A DNA stretch of 64,000 nucleotides, taken from the NCBI RefSeq assembly GCF_964199755.1, contig NC_133896.1:98332200-98396199 (forward strand), written 5' to 3'. This document shows positions 50,538-63,400 of the stretch, piece by piece. The DNA is from Larus michahellis (taxonomy: Eukaryota; Chordata; Aves; Charadriiformes; Laridae). The notes under the pieces were generated by a model. That model was not told the DNA's origin, did no database searches, and worked only from the letters and a program-made list of their open reading frames with translations. Made by a program: the position numbers and the translations under genes. Numbering within the stretch: the stretch's first letter is position 1; every line of letters begins with the position of its first letter.

Positions 50538-52962
50538 TTGCTGGGAAAAGGCATCTTCTTCTGACCTGCCACTGAAGTACTGGCAGGCCAGGGCACGTCC
50601 AAGATCAGTCTCTACGCTCCCTGACTGGGAAGAATGAGGGGTGTTCACACCATGGTCAACAACATTCAGTTTCGTTCCTCACAACAAAATAAGCCAGCTC
50701 AGGTTGCCCTCGAAATACATTAGGCCGCATTTCCTCAAGGCAACCAAGCCTCTAAATCCTTGAAAATTCCCTTCTCCTCTCTCCTCCATCCAGCACTTCT
50801 GCCAAGGGAAAGAAGACATAACACTTGCCTGCCAGTTTCTTCTCTTTGCAGTCTCTCTTTTCCCCTGGTTCCTCAAGCTAGTTAATTCTCCCAGGTTTAA
50901 GGACCTGGGTTCATGGCACACCTTTCAACCTTTCCTTCCCCTAAGGTAAAGCTTAAATCACCAGAGAATAGGTAATAAGTGAGTAGATAAGCCACTAAAG
51001 ACTATGACTCACCTGGACTAGATTGTAGCTACCTCCAGCCACTTCCCCTTTACAATGTGCCCTGAAAGCTCTATGTTCCCTCCCTTTTCTTTGCACCTAC
51101 CTACCATGCATCAAGGTGGTGAGACCTTGTAGCAGAATGGCACAATGTCACTATAACATGGCCCATACTCCCTGCACAAACTACCGACATTACAAGCCAA
51201 GGTTTGAAGGAAGGTGGAGTGTGTGAGAATAAGGAGCAGCCCCCATGACCCACCTGCCTCACAAGCAAATGGGCACATAAGAGCCTAGAGAAAGTAGGCA
51301 GAACTTTGGACCCTGATCCAGCTGATAAGCTGTCAAGATGATTTGCAATGAGAGCTATGCTCCCTCACAAAGAAAAAACACAGGATTTAAATATATTTAG
51401 TCACAGGGCATAGAAGAAAGGAGAGATTAGGTGGGAGCATGAGTGCACTTCAAGGCTGAAGAACAAATCATGATTGTGAGGCTCAGCCAAGTCTCTGATA
51501 GGATCGAGGCACAAATTTGGAGACAGAGCTGAAGAGTTTGCAAACTTCCCAGCTCCAGTTCCCTGTGTGGGAACTTCTGCAGTTCTGCAAGGAGCACCAC
51601 ATCTGCACACCTCCAGGGGCCTCACTGCCAAACAATAAAACATACATACAAGTCTTACCGAAACACTAATAACTATAGCAAACTGCAACTGAAAAAATGC
51701 TACTACTAACTCAAGGCAAGAGTCCAGCTCCTACTTATTTCACGGTAGCTATTTCCTAATGCCTTTGAGACCTAGGCCATACAGTTTATTCTACACCTAA
51801 TTGAGCAACAGAACTGTATCCCCTGACAGAATAGAGGAATCCAGCAAAGACAAGCGGTGCCCTAGAACTACAATGCCCTCTCCACTGCCGATTTGAAGAA
51901 CAGTGCACTGCTGCAGCACTACTCTATTTTGCCAGGCTCGTTGCCTCTTTTGTGCTAGGAGAGCTAATTATGCTTTCCAAGCCTGTTACAACCTTTTGAG
52001 AACCTCAGGAGAGAAGCATTACGCAAAAGCAGTGTCCTTACTTGCAATGAATCTGCTGGTTTCGTGTGGTGAGAGGAGGCAAAATAGCTTGTAGGTGGAG
52101 CAACAGAGAGAAGAGCTGGAGCAAGGTAAGGATTGGGATAAACGGGCAGGACAGTGCCCACATTTTTTAACTAGCAACAATCAGCTGACTCTGGTCTCAT
52201 TAAATTTGGGGCTGCATCAATACCTGCTTAGATCTGAAGTACAAACTGCCCCATCAAGCGAGATTAGGTTACCTATTCCCATGTATGCCTTTGATGCTAT
52301 GATACCAGTAGCCTCCTTTTCATTCTGTGTAGAAAACAGGGAAAATAATCATTCATCCCAAAGAAGGTAGGATAGGGGATGGAAGGAACTAGTGTCCTAT
52401 GCGAGTAAATAAGGTAGTGCACAGAAGGCAAACCAACAACCTGCAACTAGACCTGACACAAGCATGTAGCCTTGCTGGTCACTGGGACGTGTGGCTAATT
52501 TGGACTGGTTTTGTATACGAGATGAGAGTGAGAGCATTCAGCAGGTCTGGCATGCTTTGCTAGACTGCGTAGAGTGCTGCACATGGGCCATGCTGACCCA
52601 TGGGGAAGGGATACAGTGGCCCACGCCCACGCTGAAATCAGACGAATTTAGTGCAAGAAATATGATAACCATGGGAGGGAGCTCTTAATGTATTGCTGTC
52701 TTAGACACGGTGGGGGTTTCTGCAGCCCTCAGTGAGAGATAAAAGTAGTTTGCAAAGGAAAAGTGAAACAGCATTTAACAGTCACAGTCTGATCTCTGAA
52801 ATCGCAAAGAATAAAATGAATGCTAACTTGAGAGGGGAGGGGGGGGAATTTTCCCATCTCCTCTTGCCTCCCACATTGCATCACTCACTGCAGTGAGCTC
52901 AGGCGAATAACAGAGACTGATGCATTTGTCCAACACGTGCTTTCACACCCATAGTGATTGTG
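50538..52962. other. Intergenic sequence, no gene seen
   Basis: No exon or repeat recognised. A G-rich run gaggggaggggggggaatt lies at about 52832-52851. Confidence 0.5.
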
Positions 52963-53040
52963 AGGGGGGAAAAACAGAGAACAACTAAACCCCAAGGACT
53001 CTCTTTTAGAAAGTTCAGAGTGGAACTTTTTCAAGAGTGG
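52963..53040 (+). repeat. Dispersed direct repeat, copy 1
   Basis: This stretch, from gggggaaaaacagag through ccccaaggactctctttta to gaaagttcagagtgg and tttttcaagagtgg, is matched about 740 bp downstream at 53704-53782. By eye roughly three quarters of positions agree. The origin is unknown. Confidence 0.65.
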
Positions 53041-53703
53041 GTGTTTGCTGCAGGCCCCTGTGAGCTGAGCTCTTTTTTCCTTGCCCCCTCTCATTTAAGC
53101 CTTCTTTTACACAGTGACTCTCCTGCTGTTACAGGCTCACTGAGCAAATGGCTAAGGAAATATAAAAGCCAACTGAAAGAAAAACAGTCTGTATGTTTAA
53201 GAGTACAGCTGCATGAGCACCATGTTTCATTTCATAGGGCAGATGAAGATCAAGTGCTGTGATCAGTTTTAAGAAATTCTGTAACACTTTGTAGAACAGG
53301 ATGTGGCCCAAAATTGTCAGATTATAGTAACCAGTGTGAAGCAAGGCAATGTACCTCACCAGTGGCGTGGTTAGAAAGTGTGACAGTTCTTCATCTAGAG
53401 ATGAAGTAGAAAAGTACCTATTCCAGAAGCTATTATAACTCTCTTTGAAGGAAGAAAAAAATATCCTCATTTAAAAAAAAAATCCATGGATTTCTCTTGC
53501 AAACATTCTGGAATTATCTCTTCCTCCCTTGTTCTCTATTATTTTTTTATCCTGGAAGCCGTAAGGATTAACACCATAACTGCAAATTAAAATGCGTCAA
53601 GTTTGTTAAATTCTGTCGTAGGACCTCATGAAGGTTTGGTAATTAAAAATGCTTATGAGTATAATTATTGTTTTAAATAAATGCATTTATTAGAAATCAG
53701 CTA

Positions 53704-53782
53704 TGTGGGGAAAAACCAGAAGAAATGAATCCCAAGGATTCCCTTTTGGAAAGTTCAGAGAAGATTAAATTTTCAAAAAAGG
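53704..53782 (+). repeat. Dispersed direct repeat, copy 2
   Basis: This is the partner of 52963-53040, sharing ggggaaaaac, cccaaggatt, cccttttggaaagttcagag and tttcaaaaaagg in the same order and orientation. The flanks beyond the repeat do not look alike, so it is either an old local duplication or two copies of an unrecognised repeat. Confidence 0.65.
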
Positions 53783-53993
53783 AATTTTGCATTATTCATC
53801 TGTCTTCCCTTTATTTATTTTTTTTTTTAAATACACCAGCCAATTTCAACCAATGCTAAACAAAAGGCAGAAATCCATATGAATTTCCCAAAACCTAGTG
53901 TGTGAACAGGACAAAGTCTCGACACGGTGGCTCCACTGTGGGTAAAAGCCAGCAGAATAGGGGTATTCAATGTTTGGCACTAGCCAGTGGGCT

Positions 53994-54482
53994 AGAATCA
54001 TAGAATTGCCTAGGTTGGAAGGGACCTTTGAGATCATTTAGTCCAACCATCAACTTAATTCTGACAAAAACCATCACTAAACCATATCTCTAAGCACATC
54101 TACCCGTCTTTTAAATATCTCCAGGGATCGTGACTCAACCACTTCCTTGGGCAGCCTGTTCCAATGCTTGATAACCCTTTCAGTGTAAAAATTTTTCCTA
54201 ATATCCAGTCTAAACCTCCCCTGAGCCATTTCCTCTTGTCCTATCACTTCTTACTTGGGAGAAGAGACCAACCCCCACCTCACTACAGCCTCCGTTCAGG
54301 TAGTTGTAGAGAGTGATAAGGTCTCCCCTCAGCCTCCTTTTCTCCAAGCTAAACAACCCCAGCTCCCTCAGCCACTTCTCATAAGACTTTTTGTTCAGAC
54401 CCCTCACCAGCTTTGTTGCCCTTCTCTGGACTCACTCCAGCACCTCAATGCCTTTTCTGTGGTGAGGGGCACATGAACTAGA
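53994..54482 (-). mobile_element. CR1 LINE, 5'-truncated 3' end
   Basis: Read on +, agaatcatagaattgcctag, gttggaagggacctttgag, cttgggcagcctgttccaa and aggtctcccctcagcctcc are CR1 words in inverted orientation. The reverse-strand frame 54407-54210 encodes [20 protein letters not shown]. It belongs to the same subfamily type as the 35.6 kb copy but is interrupted, and it lacks the reverse-transcriptase domain. Confidence 0.93.
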
Positions 54483-55754
54483 CACCCACAAGCATGTGGA
54501 GAGCACGCATGGTTTTCTCTCACAGGTGAAAACACATGCTGAGGAGTTAGAATAATTCTTGTGTGGAGGCAAGAGAAGTTAGTAGATAAAGGACTGGAAA
54601 GTCGAATCCAGGCTTACTGGTTCTGCTTATTGCTCTGCTACCTGGAACCTGCTGCTTTATTTGAGACTTTCTTTCACATAGCCCGCCCCTCCAAACATTC
54701 ATTAAAATAGATACGACCGCAGAAGTATCTAATGGCAGTGAAGAAAAGTCTGTGTACTTGTAAATAATAGCATATGCATAACAGATGAGAGCGAGGCATA
54801 CAAATATCACTGATGTGTGTTCTTATACCTGGAACTCCCCTTTTCCCCTAACAATCTTAGCTCTTTAACATATTCCCTGTCATGACCGTCATGGAGCAAA
54901 GGAATGCAAACACATACAGATTGGCCAAGGGGCTCTCTCCAGAGCATAAGATACAGTTGAGGAAACTGTCCCCGTTGAAAAAACATAAGCATCTGAGCTT
55001 CTTCAGTTTTCTGAGGAAAGCTCAGGTTTACCCAGAAGCAACATATTTGTTCAGATCCATTTCCAGTGTCTACAGACACTGACTATATATCAATGGTTAA
55101 CCAAGAAGTATATTTATTTTTCACACAGAAGGCTTAATTCTTCTCCTGAAGACTAACAGAATAAGACATGGTTCCCACATCCTTGATCCTACAGATATGG
55201 CACGCACAGAAAGAAGTGCTAAACAAAATCTGCATTCTCTGTTTTATGTAAGCTGAGGAAGCAAAAGCAGAAAAAGAAGTAACAAAAAACCCAGAACAAA
55301 ACAAGGAAGAAAAAAGCAATAGGATGGATTGAGAATATTCCACAAATTCCCAAATGCATTTGGCTTCTGTTTCAGCATGCACAATATTTAGATACCTTCA
55401 CAGAATTCAGCTATAGTCACCTCTGTAATTCTCTGCAGCACAGTATTGCAGAGTATTGTGCAGTGTTTACTTAGCTGCCTGGCATACATCTCACAAAGAA
55501 CCAAAACAGACAAGACTAACTAAGATTATAAAGACGAGGATCAGAGTCTTCCTATTGTAAACTCTTGGGTGGCTGTAAAACTGCTCATTGAAAAAAAAAA
55601 ACACAAAAAATCAACACTGAATGAAAGAAAGAGCAAAGACCTCTGCTGTTATGGAGAATGCCACATTCACATTGAGTCAGCTTAAAACATCAGCAAAACA
55701 GGTGTATGCCTGCATACAGCTGACTGTGGAGCTGACTATAGAGTAGCCTTAAAT

Positions 55755-55795
55755 GTTTGGTTCAAGGTCGCTTTCAACCCAAATCATGCTCAGTC
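55755..55795 (+). mobile_element. Possible degraded CR1 3' tail
   Basis: The words tttggttcaaggtcgctttc and aacccaaatcatgctcag resemble the CR1 end aggtcccttccaacccaaaccattctatg. The stretch is short and diverged. Confidence 0.4.
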
Positions 55796-55910
55796 TAATT
55801 TTACGTATGTGAATGCTTCAAGCTGGATGACTGAAGGAACGACTTTGATACAACTAACTTATTTCAGAGCACATGATAACATCAAGGGAGAAGCATGTTA
55901 ACAGGACCAG

Positions 55911-55938
55911 GGAAAAGCTGGCAGGGAAAAGCTGGCAG
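55911..55938 (+). repeat. 14-bp perfect tandem duplication
   Basis: ggaaaagctggcag occurs twice in direct succession. This is a minor replication-slippage type duplication with no coding context. Confidence 0.9.
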
Positions 55939-58900
55939 GATGGTAGCGGAAACAGATGGTCTACAAGCAAAAACTCTATTATGATTAAGAGAAAGTATTG
56001 TTAATAGGGTTTCTGAAGGAGGTGTTCTGCCAAAACCAGCACAAAACAGAATAGTTATTAAAAATGTGATTTAAGTGGTCAAGTTAGATTAAAAGTCATT
56101 GTCTCTCAGCTGAGATGCGAGCACCAGGCTTGTGTGTGTTTCTACTCCATTACAATAGGAATGAAAAAGCCTGAACATAAACTGCTATTTCCAGGTGAGG
56201 AACAGAAACTTTCTAAACCATGGTAATTCTGTCATCAGCTGTTATCTGAACATACTTCAATGCACCGAACTAATTATAAAACCAAGCAGGTACTAAAGTG
56301 GGATACTGACTTCACTGGGTCTTTATTATATACCTAATTTGTGCTGCTTAGCAGACATGAATTCAGATGCGAGTTTAAAAGTAAGTAAACAGTTTAAGCT
56401 ATGCTGAACTATGGAACATGACCTAAGAAGCCTGGTGGGAAGGCACAAATGTCTGGTGGGATGTCACTTGCTGGTAATTCTTAAACCAGTACTTCAACTG
56501 TTAAGAAGCAATGCAAACCCAAAATACATTAGGGTCAGATTTATCCCACCAAACTTCACTCACTTGCCGTGTCTGGCATAAGATACATGTGTATATTGCT
56601 TCTGTAGATGAGAGAGACAGACGTGTATCTCCTGAGGGTGACATCTCCCACCCTAAAAACAGTTGCCGGAGATTCTGCGATGTCTAAGCTGAGGTTCTTA
56701 GGTTCCCTCTTAAAGTCACTGAATGCCCCGACTTTTAGACTTCAAAAGACCTGCTGGCACACCTTCAAGTTCAAGGTGTTGCTGAACATTCACTAAAGAC
56801 GCTCATTTCTAGGACTGCATAAGAATTTTCTTATTTGTGAAGATCTTGGTCTCTCTTTTTTTGAAAGCTAACTACAGCATGAGAAGATGCAATACTTCAG
56901 ACTCTTTACCCTGGTAGACTCTGATATTGGGCCCAACACTCTGCTCACTGCATATTTCTTTTCCTTCAGCAGAGTTGCTGACATGAAACAAAGTACGTAC
57001 AACAATTATTTCAGTAAAAATTTCTTGACCTTGTTAAAAATTAAGAAAACTATTGTGTTCAGCAGTCGTCTAGGAGCTGTGCTAGAGCAGGCCCTGACTT
57101 TGCCTCCTGCTGCGTGTGAGCAGTCTCATGGGTCCCTTCACCTCTCTGTGCCCCAGACGATGTATTGGTAAAACAGAGGCAGGCTGCTCTGCATGAACAG
57201 GGGCTGAAGGGCTTAGGAGAGCCCTTGAACTCCTCAAGCAGGAGCTTGCTGTTGCTCTCCTCTCCCAGGGCTGTGTGTCCCAGCCTCTCCCCACATTGTA
57301 TAGGAAGCCTAGAAGACTAACTCAAAGCCTGTAGTTTTCTGCACGTGAGCAGGCTCCAAAGGTTAAATACTGATAGATCTACACATCCATACCTACAATA
57401 TCCACTCTCTGCACCTGCTTTCTCTCAGCAAAGAGTGCACGTGTTAAACGTGAGACATGGAGGGGAAGAGAAGGGGCAGCTCTCATGGTGCACACAACAT
57501 CGCACCTGTAGCCAAGGGTTTGGGAATCATCATGATAAAGTTAGTCATCTTTATCCACAGTTCAGACTTTACAAACTGTTAGAGAACTCTATAATCATAC
57601 TGTTGATTTCATCTGCAGATGTATCACAAGACACAAATGATCATTTTACTCCAGAATGCTTTGAAAGCGGCCTGTGGTAAGTGAGCTGTACAAGAGGCAG
57701 TCAAGCCCCAGGACAAGTGTCATTAGCATTCAACTTATACAGAGATGAGAAGCACTATTAGGAAAAGTACTTTGGGCGCTTATTAGCTGTCTTTTGAATG
57801 TGATTTACCAGCACGAAAACAGAAAGACCACATGTCTGATCATCTTGCACTAAGCTTTTGCCACAGCACAGAGGCAGTGCACACTGGTGTTAGAGTACAT
57901 GCAAAATGAGCCTTATACAACATTACAACACCAAAGATCACCAAATATCCACAGACAGGGCTGTGGGACTCTGGGCCAGAAAACTCTTCTCCAAAACACA
58001 GACTTCACTGGATATAAGCCAGCTACACAGAACAACAGCCCAGGAGGCCACAGCAAATGAGAACTGCAGAGGGGAAAAACTTGCCACAGAGCAATTTTTC
58101 CATCCCACATTAAGAATGGTGGAAAACTGAAGAAGCAACAGGCTTTCTAACACCTTAGGGACGGATCTACAACCTGCAGAAGCTTCTGCGGGAAGGACTG
58201 ACTTTTTCTGGGCTGGCTCATGCTCAATACAGCTGGTGACCCTTCTTCTCAAAGCTGTAGACAGTGAGTACACACATACATGTACATATCGTATCAGTGA
58301 GGAGATGTGGAGGAGCATCTCTTAATGGGGAGAAAACTTCTCTCTACCATCAATGACAAAGTTGCTATCTTGCATCTCAAAGTTGCGAAGTATCAAAAAG
58401 TTAGCATATCTCATTCAAGGAGCGATTTCATGCAGTGTTCAGCGAAACACCAGGCTGCTACACTGCTTGGACACAAACTTAACATTAGACTTCCCAGTAC
58501 TGCTGCTGAGGTCAGTATAGTTACTCCCCCATGGTGGCATGAGGGATGACCTTTAGGGGCTTTGGTTGAAGCTTTGGCTTCCAGTTTGTTGCAACTTACA
58601 TTAGCGTTGCAAGTGGGTTTAGCAGGTATTAAAGTGAAGCAGCAAGTATCTTATACCTGCTTACTGTCTACTTTTACTCTTGCTTTTCCCTGGTTTGCAT
58701 GGTATATCTTACAATGAAAGAATCAAACCAAAAACAAAGCTTACGTGTATATACAAGTAAACCAAGCAGCGTGTTCTCTACCCGCAAAACCTACAGCCTG
58801 TTCTGAGGTTACAGACCAGCCACTGCAGCCTAGAAGTCAAGTATTCGAGCTCAGTTCTTAGCTCGATCATAAATTGCCTGAGGAATCTTAGGGAACAGAC

Positions 58901-60285
58901 TTCCACGTGCTACGTTTCCCCATACAAAGCAATTTACATTGATGTTATCAAGAATTTGGAAATCTGGAAGTAACGAGCTGAGGCAAAGCCTGGATGTAAG
59001 AGCAGGGGAAACTTCAGACTTGCACAAATGGACACTTGCTCCAGGCTTTGCACTGACAGCTATCCTACACCACTGCCTTACCATCTCAGGCACCAGGCAG
59101 CCCGGTGCTGACCTATTCACACCAGGCCCGGCTGGGTCTCCGTGGGCCTAGCAAAGCATGGCTTTTTCTACCGGGCACAGAAGTGCTCCAGAGTGTAAAG
59201 CACAAGAGGAGATTCCTGCTCAGAGGCTGTGGACAATGATGCCACCCCAGGTGCTGCTTCGTGTGCAGGCTGGAGGTCCACAGCTTGCTTGAAAAATACT
59301 TGCAGGCGCAGAACCGCTGGCATGTAGCAACGCTGCCCAGTAACTCAGACCACCTTACCACAACATAGAAAGGACGCCTACAACTGGGTAACAGGACTAG
59401 CACAGACTGCAACAAAAAGGACACTTTTGATAGAGGTACAATTGGAACAAGGTGACAGACCTGTTATCAACACCATGTTTACATGGAAGTGCAAGGAACT
59501 TTTTTCGTCTTTCCTATAAATTGTGCCTCTCTGACTGCCTGGTTACTTTCTTGGGCTCCATTCTTTATCCTAGAAAGATGACATCACAAAACAAACAAAA
59601 AACCAACTTTATAAACTCTTATTCCCCTTTGAGACCACTGTATTTTAGTTATGCCTGACTGGCAGGAGGGTTAGTGGATCTGGCACTGTATGTAAGAGTG
59701 TGTTCACTCTTCTTTCTCCCAGCACATAGCAATATCATCTTTGTCCACATCAAATCACAGAGAAAACACTGAAGTTTTTACAAGCTCCACCACACATAGG
59801 AAATAGGAGTGAAACTCCTACAAAGCTAAGCATTAAAGTGACCAACTATCTACAGCCTCTACGGAAAAAGCCAAGGTGTTCCTGTTTCCATCATCCTTTA
59901 GCTCATAGTTCCTCTTTTAAGTGGTCCATTGGTCGAAGAGGTAACTCTGAATGTTACTCTGTGCCTCTGTGGTGCGGCTTTGCTACAGCTCTCTAAATCG
60001 AGGTGTGAAAGGACAGGAACATTTATTAAAGGTTTCCACTACAGAACAAGAGCTCTCACTTTTTGCATCTTGAAATAAACCCTACTCGCAACACAGAAGC
60101 AAGTGCAACCACAGCAGGGTTTGAGCAGGAAAAGCCTTCACAGGGGGGCTAGTGAAGGACGGGGGGGGGAAAGGAGGTGGTTCTCTGTCACCAGAAAAAG
60201 TACTGCCACTCAATTTTTTCCACTTATAGTCAGCCCCCCCATGACGCCCCAAAAGTGAACACAAGAACTGACCACTGAATGACAA

Positions 60286-60293
60286 TATATAAA
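60286..60293 (+). promoter_or_regulatory. TATA box of XCL1
   Basis: TATATAAA lies 71 bp before the XCL1 ATG. The usual TATA-to-start distance places transcription start near 60314-60323, giving a 5' UTR of about 35-43 nt with no upstream ATG. Upstream lie GGAAA cores (60168-60172 on +, 60217-60221 on the reverse strand) that could bind NFAT or Ets factors. That would fit an activation-induced T-cell cytokine, but it is inference from short motifs only. Confidence 0.7.
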
Positions 60294-60356
60294 CTCTGTG
60301 AAAGAGGGCTGACAATAGCCACTTTCTTCTCTGCCTTGACAAAGAAGCCACCAGCA

Positions 60357-60426
60357 ATGAAACTCCACGCTGCAGCTATCCTCATCATCCTCTGGCTTGG
60401 CATCTTCACTGTGCACACGGTGAAAG
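60357..60426 (+). other. XCL1: XCL1 coding exon 1 (signal peptide)
   Basis: This exon carries 70 coding nt: the ATG, 23 full codons in all, and the first base of a Gly codon. It is followed at 60427 by GTAAGT, a consensus donor. It encodes essentially only the signal peptide, as expected for exon 1 of a chemokine gene. Reading past the donor gives an open frame to about 60521, but this lacks chemokine features and is intronic. Confidence 0.92.
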
Positions 60427-63400
60427 GTAAGTTTACAACCCAAGGGGAAGACAGTAATTGCTCCACATTGCACCAGTGGTCTGATGAGCAGGATTCACTC
60501 TCAGCCGGAGCTGATTCATAAGATAAAACTTGCAAAAAATCCAGATCAGAATTGCAAGAAAGGCAGCTTTATGGGAGATTCTGTCTGATGTCCTATCAAT
60601 TAGTGGTTGGCTTCTGCCTTAATGCAAGGAGACTTTCTGTGCCTTAGAGCACTTAAAAGGGTTTCTGTGCATTATTCGCTCTCTTAAAATCATGAAATCT
60701 TGAAGACATAATGTCTTTTAATCTCACTGATGCCATACAGCAATGAGTTCTATAGGTTAATAACATTTTATGAAAAATATTTCTTGAACAAGATGAATTT
60801 CTTTTCTTTTGCTAGTTATACTACTTTTATATGTATTTTTATTATATTATTTTTTATTTGTCTTTCTCTAACTACATAGCCTTAATCTCTCTAGTGTCTC
60901 TATTTTAAAAAGTTCTTCCAGTTTTGTACCGCATATTGCCTATTTGCTTGTTTCTAGCCAAATATTTTGGTATGGACAGGCAAGCTATGAACAAAAACTG
61001 CAAAGGAGAGCAATGGATTTATACAATGTCTTCTCTCTTTTCCTGATTTCATACAATCTAACATCTTGTTTGAGAATGTCTGTGAGCACTGAGATGAGCA
61101 CGTTTATTAGCCATGCTTTAAATAAGTTTGTCTACAGTGATGTTTAGGTCTGTGACTTTTTTATTAGGCTACATGTATCATGCAAAACCATGAACATGCA
61201 CACATAAGCACATGTCTTCTTATACACAATCAGATTCACGCAAACAAGCACATAAAAATCACAGAAAACACTCCTATGCAAGCCCTATGCAAACCCGCAA
61301 AAGTATGCAAAGGGAAACACACAGAAAAGGCATCTTCACAAAACCACACCAAAACCAAACTGAGACCTGCTAAGCATTCACAAGATTATGTAGCTAGACA
61401 CTGAGTACATTGACCTAGTGCTCCCAGAGCTAGATCATACTACATTCTCATACGTTGATTAATGCTACTGCTGTTCATCTTGGCAACATGTGGCTTCGTA
61501 TCACAGACTGCCAGTTCATTACTGCATTCTCCAGGTTGTATACTTTGCCATAAATGTCACCAAGTCTGAAAAAGCACACTGAGGTGGTGTGCAATGGATA
61601 GAAAAAGCATTAGAAAGAAGAATGAGAATAAAAAAAAAAAACACCAGGGAAAAAAAAAAAGGTAGTTAGAGGTTCAGAGCAGCTTGGTTTTTTTAGAGGA
61701 GCTCTTCTGGTACTCCCTGCATGCATTCCCTCAAGGTAGTTTACTAGTAGAGAGACTATTTCCAGGACTAGTAAGGATTGCTTGACTATCTTTGAGCTCT
61801 TTAATTCCACATTTTGAAAACCAATCGGAGTGAGGCAGTAAGATACATATTTGTAATGAATCATCAAAAATTACACCGCGTTACTTGTGACTAAAGCAAG
61901 ATCAGAAGAGATATTCCTTCAGGCAAACAAAATCTCAAGAACTCGTTACTCTGCCAGTACCCAGACACTGGCTATGCTACAGCTTCTCCAAAAGCTGAAG
62001 CATGTTTGTCTCAGCTATTCCAATTATTTCAAACAGAGAAAACCTCACAGATAATGAGATTATGTGAAGCAGGTTTTATATTTAGCAAATTGTACCTGAA
62101 CAGCTCTTGGACCTTTCTCAAGTCAATTTCTCTATGAAGTCTTTAAAAAGAAATCTCGGAATACAGCAGTGTTCTGTTTGTCCCCCTCATGCTTTACCCA
62201 ATCTGTCTTTGAAGGGTGGGAGAAAATCAGAAACTAGCAAGTGGAAGCTTCCAGTAATGTATACATATACTCTATCTCACTTAAATGAGCCCCCATTTTT
62301 AGTTATCATCTTGTAAGGTAACAACTGCCTGAAGAATGTTACACCAATATTGCGATACTCTTTATTAATCACCAGTGCATTTCCCTGAAATGCATGAAAA
62401 TGTTGGAGGAAAGAGAGGACTAAGTAGCACTCCACTGCCTATGAAACCAGACTTATAGCAAGAGCATACAAGTACTTAGTCTTCTGGCAGATATACCTCC
62501 CTTCCTTTCAACAGTTTTTTTTAATGGTAGTTCTGGATGTCCAGTGTTAGTCAATTAGCCTTCCTTTCTTTTCCTTCAACTGGAAAGTAGGGGTAATTAC
62601 TGATCCGCATTCAGAGGGCATTTGGAAAACCACCCAGTAAAGGTGCCATACGGACACTTATTTGCAGATGATACAGACCTAATTATGAATGGTGCCAAAT
62701 ACCTTTTCTGCTATGGAACAGTGACTCCCTAGGGGCAGAATGATTATATAATTGTTCAGGAGAACAGGTGAAGATTAGTGTCTTAACTGAAATAGCAAGA
62801 AGACTTCAGAGATGGTAGGATGCATGACAAAAAATCCTTTAAACTCTCTTGTATAACTGGTATTGTGGCTGTACATCATAAGACACTCACGTTCTAACCA
62901 TAACTGGGAATCTGCTGGAATTCATAATTTATTAAGTAATTATGGCTAAATATGAATATAGCATTGACTGCCTTTGACATTTATCTATTTTTAACCCTTC
63001 TAGGAAGCGTTGGAAGTCAGCCCATGCGCAAATACAGTTGTGTAAGCCTGTCTACACAGCAACTGAACATCCGAAACCTTGTCAGCTATGAAAAGCAAAA
63101 AGTTCCAGTAAATGCCATCATGTAAGTATCCGGTGCACAGTTCACCTCCAGACTCATCTACGCAAACATGCTACCATCAAAAAGGGAATGGGCATCAGAC
63201 GACACTTCGTGGTTCAACTCACTAAATCTATCATCTAGTTCAGGCCGCCCTTCCAGTTCCCCCATGAATTAGTCACCCGGCAGCTGAGGGAGTGAGGGGA
63301 AAAGGGTGTTCCTCAAAGAGCCGGGAGATATACACTGCTCACAAACGTTGGCAGAAATCTCACTGAACAGCCAGATCTTTTGTGCCCAGAAAGTCGGGGG

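Larger units (their letters stand above)
54483..60160. other. Intergenic sequence upstream of XCL1
   Basis: No exon recognised. It contains a possible CR1 tail relic at 55755-55795 and a perfect 14-bp tandem duplication (ggaaaagctggcag, 55911-55938). Regulatory elements for XCL1 may lie here, but none can be identified by eye. Confidence 0.5.

Noticed and set aside
1..60285. Search for T-box gene exons, a second XCL copy, tRNA genes and CRISPR-like arrays
   Set aside because: Mammalian synteny suggested a T-box gene and a second XCL copy as candidates, but no T-box motif, no second two-cysteine chemokine exon, no tRNA-like box pair and no spacer-separated repeats were seen.
60279..60521. Single-exon 80-codon frame starting upstream of and reading past the XCL1 exon 1 region
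   Set aside because: It is in a different frame from the XCL1 start and runs through the GTAAGT donor into the intron. The spliced model gives a complete chemokine instead.
62655..62700. LFADDTDL reading in XCL1 intron 1 resembling a reverse-transcriptase active site
   Set aside because: No other RT motif is found on either side and the stretch is short, so chance is the simpler explanation.
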